From GWC2-40-17 sp035400705 (GTDB taxonomy: Bacteria > Patescibacteriota > Patescibacteriia > Magasanikbacterales > UBA10003), in NCBI GenBank assembly GCA_035400705.1, contig DAOMZV010000019.1, positions 1 through 15,196 of the forward strand: 15,196 nt of DNA. Reading direction: 5' to 3'. The position numbers were made by a program, and so were the translations under genes. Below the pieces are notes generated by a model. It was given only the letters and a program-made list of their open reading frames with translations. It did not search any database and was not told the DNA's origin. Position 1 is the first letter of the stretch. Every line of letters starts with the position of its first letter. This document shows, piece by piece, positions 8,786 through 13,892 of the stretch.

Positions 8786-8814
8786 ATTTTAGCTTAAAGA
8801 TAGATTTAAAGCAA
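8786..8814 (-). promoter_or_regulatory. possible tsaD promoter (leaderless)
   Basis: On the - strand, TTGCTT (8814-8809), a 17-base spacer, and TAAAAT (8791-8786; 5 of 6 match TATAAT). Transcription would begin at about 8779, next to the ATG at 8778. The -35 box is weak. Confidence 0.45.
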
Positions 8815-8840
8815 CTTTACTTATAAAAAAGGAGACAAGC

Positions 8841-8869
8841 TTGACTAAGGAATCTAAAGAATGTATAAT
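8841..8869 (+). promoter_or_regulatory. strong sigma70-type promoter of tRNA-Glu
   Basis: TTGACT (8841-8846), exactly 17 bases, TATAAT (8864-8869). This is 11 of 12 consensus positions and the best promoter in the window. The predicted start is about 8876, some 19 bases before the mature tRNA. It diverges from the tsaD promoter. Confidence 0.85.
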
Positions 8870-8894
8870 AGTTTTTAGTTAAATTTAAGATTGT

Positions 8895-8966
8895 GGCTCG
8901 TTCGTCTAGTGGCTAGGACACCACGCTTTCAATGTGGTAACACGGGTTCGATTCCCGTACGAGCTA
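8895..8966 (+). tRNA. tRNA-Glu (anticodon UUC)
   Basis: The 72-base cloverleaf folds cleanly: acceptor GGCTCGT/ACGAGCT, D stem GTCT/GGAC, anticodon stem CCACG/TGTGG around loop CTTTCAA, and T stem ACGGG/CCCGT around TTCGATT. The anticodon TTC is at 8928-8930 and reads GAA/GAG. U11-A24, U13-G22 and the 4-base variable loop agree with known bacterial GluRS identity features. The first acceptor pair is G-U rather than G-C. The 3' CCA is not encoded, so a CCA-adding enzyme is needed. It is transcribed alone, with its own promoter and terminator. Confidence 0.97.
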
Positions 8967-8967
8967 A

Positions 8968-9000
8968 AAAAACACCCCACCAAATTGGTGGGGTGTTTTT
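8968..9000 (+). terminator. terminator after tRNA-Glu
   Basis: A GC-rich stem pairs AAAAACACCCCACC (8968-8981) with GGTGGGGTGTTTTT (8987-9000), 14 bp with a 5-base AAATT loop, ending in five T. Confidence 0.93.
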
Positions 9001-9027
9001 GTATTTTATTGTATTAACGGTTATAAT
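8999..9027 (+). promoter_or_regulatory. promoter of the cupredoxin-like protein gene
   Basis: A perfect TATAAT (9022-9027) lies 17 bases after TTGTAT (8999-9004), which overlaps the T run of the tRNA terminator. The leader would be about 30 bases. GGAGGTGA at 9033-9040 is at the predicted transcript start and too far from the ATG to act as an ordinary ribosome site. Confidence 0.55.
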
Positions 9028-9063
9028 AATGTGGAGGTGAAAAATCTTAATTTAATTTAAAAT

Positions 9064-9570
9064 ATGGATAAAAAACAACGAAAGATTCTATTTCTGGCAC
9101 TGGGGGGAGTGATTGTTCTTCTACTGATTTTGGGTTTAATTTTTTGGTTGGAAAGACCAAGTCATAAACAGCCGCCTTCTGTTGGTGGTGAAGTTTCCAC
9201 AACAACCATAGAATCAACCGTCGCTACTTCTACCACTTCTACTGTTAAATTACCAGCCAAAAAATCCACTACTTCTAAGACCACAACGGAAAAACCTTTA
9301 ACTTATGAAGAAGCGGTAAAAATGTATGAAAATAATCGTTTTCAATTTTCTAATAGTTGCTCTCGGGTTACCCCCACTTCGTTTGTTCTTAAAAAAGGTT
9401 CCAGGTTTATGATTGATAATCGGGAAGATAAATTTCATATTTTTAGCTTTTTAGATCAAAAATATTCTGTTAAGCCTTATAGTTTTGTGATTGTAACTGC
9501 CCAAACAGTTGGGGTACAACCTGTTTTATGCGACGGAGCACAAAGAGCCACGGTTAATATTCAAAAGTAA
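9064..9570 (+). CDS. membrane-anchored protein with cupredoxin-like domain
   Basis: This 168-residue protein has a basic N-terminus (MDKKQRK), one hydrophobic helix at 8-29, a Ser/Thr-rich stalk at about 44-76 with many TTS/STT runs, and a folded domain at 79-168. With no cleavage motif after the helix, it is probably anchored with the domain outside the cell. The domain pattern (FQFSNSC, FVLKKGSRFMIDNRED, HIFSF, VLCDG) resembles cupredoxin-like beta sandwiches found in Patescibacteria. C99, H125 and C156 could bind a metal, or the two cysteines could form a disulfide. The full His-Cys-His-Met copper set of classical cupredoxins is not evident, so copper binding is unproven. An in-frame TAA at 9058-9060 fixes the start at this ATG. 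It has its own promoter and terminator. Confidence 0.85.
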   Translation: MDKKQRKILFLALGGVIVLLLILGLIFWLERPSHKQPPSVGGEVSTTTIESTVATSTTSTVKLPAKKSTTSKTTTEKPLTYEEAVKMYENNRFQFSNSCSRVTPTSFVLKKGSRFMIDNREDKFHIFSFLDQKYSVKPYSFVIVTAQTVGVQPVLCDGAQRATVNIQK

Positions 9571-9578
9571 ATTTATCT

Positions 9579-9609
9579 AAAAAACATCCGTCAAAAACGG
9601 ATGTTTTTT
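9579..9609 (+). terminator. terminator after the cupredoxin-like gene
   Basis: A 13-bp stem pairs AAAAAACATCCGT (9579-9591) with ACGGATGTTTTTT (9597-9609) around a CAAAA loop, ending in six T. Confidence 0.9.
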
Positions 9610-9675
9610 AAACTTCAAAATAACTTAAATCCAATTTTTTTAAAATTTCAAAATTTTTGGTTTTAAAATTAAAGA

Positions 9676-9704
9676 TTGACTGGAAATTAAAATAAGCTTA
9701 ATAT
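9676..9704 (+). promoter_or_regulatory. promoter of the GDPD gene
   Basis: TTGACT (9676-9681), 17 bases, TAATAT (9699-9704). TATATA at 9702-9707 is an alternative -10 with a long spacer. Predicted transcription start is near 9711, with a leader of about 18 bases. The preceding 9610-9675 is plain AT-rich sequence with nothing recognisable. Confidence 0.6.
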
Positions 9705-9728
9705 ATAGAGTATTAATTTGCTTAAATT

Positions 9729-10418
9729 ATGATTAAAATTGGCCACCGTGGAGCTGCTGGCTACGAGGTTGAAAATACAGCCAAATCTCTAGAAAAAGCC
9801 CTGGCTTTAAAGGTAGACATGATTGAATTAGATGTGCATCAATGTGCTAGCGGTGAACTGGTAGTCTTTCATGATAAAAAAGTCAGACGGATAACTAAAG
9901 CTAAGGGATCAATTAGAAAAAAGACTTTAGAAGAAATAAAAAAAATTCATACTTGTGATGAACAGGAAATTTTGACGTTAATTGAGGCGTTGCAGATTAT
10001 TGATGGGCGGTGTATTGTTAATATTGAAATTAAACATCGAGGAGTGGCTAACATTTTAATTAAAACCATTGAACAATTAATTAGGCATTCAAATTGGCAA
10101 TGGGATAAGTTTATTTTTTCCTCTTTTCGTCATAAAGAATTGGTTCGTCTTAAAAATTATAACCAAAATATTAAAATTGGTTTGTTGTATGGTTTGTTAT
10201 ATCGCGGATATTTTCGGAGCATAATTAAGAAAGCTAAAAAAACAGCTGCTTTTTCTGTTCACGGGCATAAACATTTCATGAAAAAGAAATTTATAGAAGT
10301 TTTGCGTGAGAATGATATTAAGTTTTTTGTTTGGACTGTTAACAAGCCGGAAGAAATCACATTAGCTAAAGAATTGGGAGTAGATGGGGTAGTTACCGAT
10401 TACCCGGATTTATTTTGA
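9729..10418 (+). CDS. glycerophosphodiester phosphodiesterase family protein
   Basis: Predicted to hydrolyse glycerophosphodiesters to glycerol 3-phosphate and an alcohol, in phospholipid turnover or scavenging. The 229-residue TIM-barrel protein keeps the family's catalytic pattern: H6-R7 in GHRGA, E15-N16-T17, E33 and D35 in MIELDVH, H48-D49 in VVFHD, and E100 and K102 in NIEIK. The barrel closes with FFVWTVNKPEE and GVDGVVTDYPDLF at the C-terminus. It has no signal peptide or membrane segment, so it should act inside the cell, unlike the periplasmic GlpQ type; it is closer to the short UgpQ-like class. The true substrate is unknown. It is preceded by its own promoter, with the next gene's promoter starting right after its TGA stop. 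No hairpin terminator follows, so readthrough into the next gene is possible. Confidence 0.93.
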   Translation: MIKIGHRGAAGYEVENTAKSLEKALALKVDMIELDVHQCASGELVVFHDKKVRRITKAKGSIRKKTLEEIKKIHTCDEQEILTLIEALQIIDGRCIVNIEIKHRGVANILIKTIEQLIRHSNWQWDKFIFSSFRHKELVRLKNYNQNIKIGLLYGLLYRGYFRSIIKKAKKTAAFSVHGHKHFMKKKFIEVLRENDIKFFVWTVNKPEEITLAKELGVDGVVTDYPDLF

Positions 10419-10447
10419 TTGTTTTTTAGGTCAATTTTTGGTATAAT
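10419..10447 (+). promoter_or_regulatory. extended -10 promoter of the DUF5652 gene
   Basis: TTGTTT (10419-10424), 17 bases, TATAAT (10442-10447), with TG-G just before the -10. The -35 begins on the base after the GDPD stop codon. Predicted leader is about 22 bases. Confidence 0.7.
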
Positions 10448-10475
10448 AAACTTAACTTAATTAACTTAAAATTTT

Positions 10476-10757
10476 ATGTTTTATAATAATTGGGGAATGA
10501 TCGGCAGTAGCTGGGGTAGCCTCTGGCTTGTGCCTATGCTTATCTGGACTTTTATTTGGAAGGGATGGTCTTTGTGGCTTTCAGCCAGAAAAGGTCATAA
10601 AATTTGGTTTTTGGTTTTGTTATTAGTAAATACTGTCGGTATTTTAGAAATTGTTTATATTTTTCTTTTCAGTGGAGAGAAGTTTGGACAAAAGAAGGTA
10701 GGGGATAAGAAGATTGTTCCTCCAGCTGAACCACCAACTCCGCCAACTATTTCTTAG
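10476..10757 (+). CDS. DUF5652-like two-helix membrane protein
   Basis: A 93-residue protein of unknown function. Two hydrophobic segments, about 15-36 (rich in Trp) and 43-65, flank a short basic loop (SARKGHK). The pattern of WKGWSLWLSARKGHKIWF followed by VNTVGILEIVYIFLF matches the DUF5652 core as I remember it: WK..ALW.AAR...WF then NT.GILEI.Y. The tail at 66-93 is basic, then Pro-rich (PPAEPPTPPT), and probably lies in the cytoplasm with the loop outside or the reverse; the sequence does not settle topology. The start is the first ATG after the promoter. No Shine-Dalgarno sequence is visible. The gene meets hup tail to tail across a shared terminator. Confidence 0.85.
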   Translation: MFYNNWGMIGSSWGSLWLVPMLIWTFIWKGWSLWLSARKGHKIWFLVLLLVNTVGILEIVYIFLFSGEKFGQKKVGDKKIVPPAEPPTPPTIS

Positions 10758-10761
10758 TTTA

Positions 10762-10789
10762 AAAAACACCCTCACTAGAGGGTGTTTTT
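10762..10789. terminator. two-way terminator between the DUF5652 gene and hup
   Basis: A perfect 12-bp stem pairs AAAAACACCCTC (10762-10773) with GAGGGTGTTTTT (10778-10789) around an ACTA loop. T runs follow the stem on both strands. It lies in the 43-base gap between convergent genes. Confidence 0.9.
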
Positions 10790-10800
10790 AATTTTGTCAG

Positions 10801-11079
10801 TTATTTCTTTAAAGCATCTTTTAAGGTTTTGCCAGCTTTGAATTTTGGCACAACTACTGAAGGAATTTGAATTTTTTCAGTTGGTCTTTGAGGATTAACA
10901 CCGATGCGACCAGCTCTTTGTCTAGCGGAAAAAGTTCCAAAACCAGCAATCGTCACTTCACCACCGGATTTTAAAGTTGTAATAGTTGTTTCTACGAAAG
11001 TATCAACAAAACATTCGGCCTGTTTTTTAGTAACAGCGCATTTTTCTGTTAATAAGCTAATGAGTTCTGCTTTATTCAT
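10801..11079 (-). CDS. hup: HU family DNA-binding protein
   Basis: Small nucleoid protein that dimerises, bends DNA and compacts the chromosome. The 92-residue length is typical. It begins MNKAELISLLTEK; the dimerisation helices cover about 3-38; GEVTIAGFGTFSARQRAGR at 40-58 is the family signature; the beta arm carries the intercalating proline (P63 in VNPQRP); and VVPKFKAGKTLKDAL at 76-90 closes the fold. HU versus IHF subunit cannot be fully separated by eye, but this looks like a homodimeric HU. Two cysteines (C14, C23) lie in the dimerisation half. It is the last gene of the leftward rny-ymdB-hup group, 39 bases after ymdB with no terminator between. A weak AGGTAGAAAG stretch precedes the ATG. 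Confidence 0.95.
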   Translation of the reverse strand: MNKAELISLLTEKCAVTKKQAECFVDTFVETTITTLKSGGEVTIAGFGTFSARQRAGRIGVNPQRPTEKIQIPSVVVPKFKAGKTLKDALKK

Positions 11080-11118
11080 ATTTTTTCTTTCTACCTACCA
11101 TCGGAGGTTTTAGATAAA

Positions 11119-11934
11119 TTAAATTTTGATGGTTTTTTGAATTAGTTTAATTTTTTTGGCCTGACCGGATTTTTCGCTGATCTCTACATATAAAGCGTTA
11201 ACCGTGGCTTCTTTTAATTCTGGCCAATCAAAGCTGAGTTTTTCTCCTTCTAAAAAACGATTCAAGATAATTTTTTTGTCCACGCCAAGTACTGTATCTT
11301 TTGCGCCACTCATTCCCACATCAGTGATATAACCCAAACCTTTATCTAAAATTTGTGCATCAGCGGTAGGGATGTGAGTGTGGGTGCCAAAAAGTACACT
11401 AGCGCGTCCATCCAAATGATATCCCATGGCTACTTGTTCGGAGGTTGCTTCGGTATGAAAATCCACAATTACGATTTGCGGTTTTTGTTTTTCATACTTT
11501 TTAATGATTTCATCAACAACTGTAAATGGGTTAGTAATAGCAATACCTTGTTCACTCAATTTATCTCCTAAAAAAACTCGCCCTAATAAGTTTATCACAA
11601 GTACCCTTTTTTGGGCAACAGTTAGCATTTTTTCACCTTGACCTAGAGGGATAGACAAATTAGCTGGGCGGATCAGAGGGGAGTCTTCGCGATCAAAAAT
11701 TTTTGTTACATCAGGTTTGGCAAAAATATGATCACCGCCAGTAAAAACTTTGACCCCAGCTTCTTCTAAAAGGGTTAAGGTCTTAGGAGTGGCTCCGGTT
11801 CCATGAGCTAAATTTTCGACATTGGCGATAATTAAGTTAGGATGAAACTGCTTTTTTAGGCCGGGCAAAATTTTGGCTACAGCCTGGCGACCAGTTTTTC
11901 CTACAATATCACCAAAAATTAAAACTTTAAACAT
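11119..11934 (-). CDS. ymdB: YmdB family metallophosphoesterase
   Basis: Binuclear-metal phosphoesterase of the calcineurin-like fold; the Bacillus homologue hydrolyses 2',3'-cyclic nucleotides and affects biofilm and motility decisions. At 271 residues it is full length. Motifs: FGDIVGKTGR at 7-16 (D9 metal ligand), ANVENLAHG at 37-45 (E40, N41), GGDH at 66-69, DFHTEATSE at 158-166 (H160), DGRASVLFGTHTHIPTADA at 175-193 (H185, H187), and YITDVGMSGAKDTVLG at 202-217. In the metal-binding GNH signature the asparagine is replaced by Asp68; the codon is clearly GAT. Aspartate can still bind metal, so activity is not excluded. It lies 21 bases after rny, a pairing also found in Bacillus, and the start has no Shine-Dalgarno sequence. 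Confidence 0.95.
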   Translation of the reverse strand: MFKVLIFGDIVGKTGRQAVAKILPGLKKQFHPNLIIANVENLAHGTGATPKTLTLLEEAGVKVFTGGDHIFAKPDVTKIFDREDSPLIRPANLSIPLGQGEKMLTVAQKRVLVINLLGRVFLGDKLSEQGIAITNPFTVVDEIIKKYEKQKPQIVIVDFHTEATSEQVAMGYHLDGRASVLFGTHTHIPTADAQILDKGLGYITDVGMSGAKDTVLGVDKKIILNRFLEGEKLSFDWPELKEATVNALYVEISEKSGQAKKIKLIQKTIKI

Positions 11935-11955
11935 GATGGTAGACTACTTTTTAAT

Positions 11956-13482
11956 TTATTTAGCGTATTCAATAATTCTTTTTTCGCGGATGACAGTAAC
12001 TTTAATTTCTCCAGGATATTGTAATTCTTCCTCGATTTTTTTAGCAACATCACGGGCTAAATTGTAAGCCTGGCTATCATCAAGTTCTTCTGGTTTAACA
12101 AAGACACGTACTTCGCGTCCGGCTTGAATTGCATAAACTTTTTCAATCCCAGGGAAAGCGTTAGCGGTTTTTTCCAATTCTTCCAAACGGTGAATGTATT
12201 GCTCATAAGAATCTTTGCGTGCGCCAATACGAGCACCAGAAATAGCATCCGCGGCTTTAACAATACAAGTGATAAGAGTTTTGGGTTTGTCTTCATGATG
12301 GCCTAAGGCGGCGTAAGCAATCTCTTCGTCAAAGTTAAATTTCTTTAAAATCTGATAACCAATTTCTGGATGACCACCTTGAGTTTCGTGATCGATGGCT
12401 TTACCAATATCGTGGAAGAAGCCGGCTTTTTTGGCAACAATCGCATCAGCACCTAATTCTTCAGCAATCATAGCCGACAAGTAAGCTACCTCTAAAGAGT
12501 GGTTCAAAATATTTTGTCCGTAGGAGGTGCGGTATTTTAAACGGCCAATAATTTGAACGAATTTTGGATCCAAACCAGTAAAACCCAATTGATAAACGGC
12601 AGCTTCACCGGTTTTTTTGATATCGGTAGACAAATCAATTTTGGCTGATTCCACAAATTCTTCAATTCTGGCTGGTTGAATGCGGCCATCAGAGATTAAT
12701 TTACGCAAGGCCAAAGCGGCGACTTGGCGGCGAATAGGAGAAAAACCAGAAACAGTGATAGCATTAGGTGTGTCATCAATAATTAATTCGCAACCAGTTA
12801 ATTTTTCCAAGGTTTTGATGTTGCGGCCTTCTTTACCAATAATGCGTCCTTTCATTTCGTCATTAGGTAAGTCTACTACAGTAGAAGTGGTTTCGGCAGA
12901 TTGGGGAGCGGCGTAACGTTGGATTGCATCAACTAAAATTTCCCGAGCTTTCTGTTCAAAAGCCTCAGAAGATTCTTGCTCCAATTTCATAATGCGTCCT
13001 AATAAATCATCTTTAATTTGGAGCTCTACTTTTTTCAGTAATTCTTCGCGTGCTTCTTCTCGAGTTAACTCGGCAATTTTTTGTAATTTATTAATTTCAT
13101 CTTCGCGAATTGCCTGGACTTCAGCTTGAATTTGATTAATTTTTTCTACTTTTTCTTGAATTTTTTGCTGCTTGTCCTGCAGTTCCAAAAGTTTTTGATC
13201 AAACAAAGTTTCACGTTTTTCTAATCTTTGTTGAATGACACGTAATTCTTTGCGGCGATTTTCTTCTTCTTTTTTGGCCTCCTCAATAATTTGCAAGGCT
13301 TTTTCTTTCGCCTGAATAAGCATTTCTTGCTGTTTGGTTTTGGTTTCAGCAATGATTTTTTGGGCCTTAGCTTCTATGGAGTTGGCTTGGTTGACGGCAA
13401 TTTGTTTACGAACAAAATAGCCAATAACAAGACCGGCTAACAATCCAAAGATGGTTAAAGCGATGGAAAAGATTTCGGACAT
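11956..13482 (-). CDS. rny: ribonuclease Y
   Basis: Membrane-anchored endoribonuclease that starts decay of many mRNAs. At 508 residues it is close to the usual length. An N-terminal membrane helix at 5-24 is followed by a long Glu/Lys/Gln-rich coiled coil, about 28-180. The KH RNA-binding domain at about 203-270 has the GxxG loop in GRIIGKEGRNIKTLE. The HD catalytic domain at about 322-420 has H328 in LNHSLEV, the H357-D358 pair in FFHDIGK, H371, H395/H396 and D412 in ADAISGARIGAR. The C-terminal YAIQAGREVRVFVKPEE block is typical. It is the first gene of the leftward operon with ymdB and hup. A hairpin sits directly before its ATG, and there is no Shine-Dalgarno sequence. Confidence 0.97.
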   Translation of the reverse strand: MSEIFSIALTIFGLLAGLVIGYFVRKQIAVNQANSIEAKAQKIIAETKTKQQEMLIQAKEKALQIIEEAKKEEENRRKELRVIQQRLEKRETLFDQKLLELQDKQQKIQEKVEKINQIQAEVQAIREDEINKLQKIAELTREEAREELLKKVELQIKDDLLGRIMKLEQESSEAFEQKAREILVDAIQRYAAPQSAETTSTVVDLPNDEMKGRIIGKEGRNIKTLEKLTGCELIIDDTPNAITVSGFSPIRRQVAALALRKLISDGRIQPARIEEFVESAKIDLSTDIKKTGEAAVYQLGFTGLDPKFVQIIGRLKYRTSYGQNILNHSLEVAYLSAMIAEELGADAIVAKKAGFFHDIGKAIDHETQGGHPEIGYQILKKFNFDEEIAYAALGHHEDKPKTLITCIVKAADAISGARIGARKDSYEQYIHRLEELEKTANAFPGIEKVYAIQAGREVRVFVKPEELDDSQAYNLARDVAKKIEEELQYPGEIKVTVIREKRIIEYAK

Positions 13483-13712
13483 ATTTTTTTAAAATCGTCT
13501 AGTCGATTTTAAAAGAGAGGTGAGAGATTATGCGCCAAATAACCACCTAAAAGGCGGTTTAAAGGATAAACAAAATTGTTTGTTTTCCAAAGATTAAAAG
13601 TCATAGAAATAGATCAGCCGGAAACTGAAAAAGGTGATTTTTTTCGTTATTTCAGCGTTACTTCACCCACTACAATTAAAATTAAAGACAATAATGATTA
13701 ATTAAGTTATCT
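13483..13712 (-). promoter_or_regulatory. predicted long structured leader of rny
   Basis: From the predicted transcript start to the rny ATG there are about 230 bases without a supported gene, far more than the 0-30 bases of other leaders here. In the leader RNA three hairpins can form: 13588-13564 (10 bp with one bulge, loop CAAT), 13559-13541 (AACCGCC with GGUGGUU, perfect only on this strand thanks to a G-U pair), and 13514-13487 next to the start codon. None is followed by a T run, so these are not terminators. I recognise no known riboswitch or ribosomal-protein leader. Confidence 0.4.
13487..13514 (-). repeat. 11-bp inverted repeat next to the rny start codon
   Basis: TTTTAAAATCG (13487-13497) and CGATTTTAAAA (13504-13514) are perfect inverted copies around a 6-base spacer. 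In the rny message the hairpin would end 4 bases before the AUG, so it could hide the ribosome landing site. It could equally be a protein operator. It is AT-rich, so a chance origin is not excluded. Confidence 0.6.
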
Positions 13713-13718
13713 GCTTTT

Positions 13719-13747
13719 AGAATAGCATAAAAAGTCTTTTTTGGCAA
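13719..13747 (-). promoter_or_regulatory. extended -10 promoter of the rny-ymdB-hup operon
   Basis: On the - strand, TTGCCA (13747-13742; 5 of 6 to consensus), a 17-base spacer, then TATTCT (13724-13719) preceded by TG-C, an extended -10. Predicted start is near 13712. Confidence 0.7.
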
Positions 13748-13790
13748 GAGAGAAGGGATTTTGGTGAATAAAATTTAAAACAAATAACCC

Positions 13791-13820
13791 TTGACAAAAA
13801 GCTTATTTTTGTGTTAAAGT
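13791..13820 (+). promoter_or_regulatory. promoter of the GC-rich membrane protein gene
   Basis: A perfect TTGACA (13791-13796), an 18-base spacer, and TAAAGT (13815-13820; 4 of 6) preceded by TG-T, an extended -10. It diverges from the rny promoter, with 43 bases between the -35 boxes. Predicted start is near 13827, leaving a leader of about 66 bases. Confidence 0.65.
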
Positions 13821-13880
13821 AAGTCGTTCTGTCTAAATTAGCTTATGGTGAGCTAGTTATGGCAGATGTTGTTTGAAAAT

Positions 13881-13884
13881 GGAG
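13881..13884 (+). promoter_or_regulatory. Shine-Dalgarno site choosing the start at 13893
   Basis: GGAG lies 8 bases before the ATG at 13893, ideal spacing. The in-frame ATG at 13866 has no such site and would add nine residues. I therefore prefer 13893. Such a clear site is unusual in this window. Confidence 0.65.
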
Positions 13885-13892
13885 AAAAAGCA

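Noticed and set aside
9033..9040. GGAGGTGA as a ribosome-binding site
   Set aside because: It is over 20 bases before the ATG at 9064, and the GTG starts close to it run into a stop within ten codons. It overlaps the predicted transcript start, so it is probably coincidental.
13541..13559. Terminator on the + strand before the GC-rich gene
   Set aside because: The hairpin has an A-C mismatch on the + strand and no T run; it pairs fully only on the - strand, so it was assigned to the rny leader.
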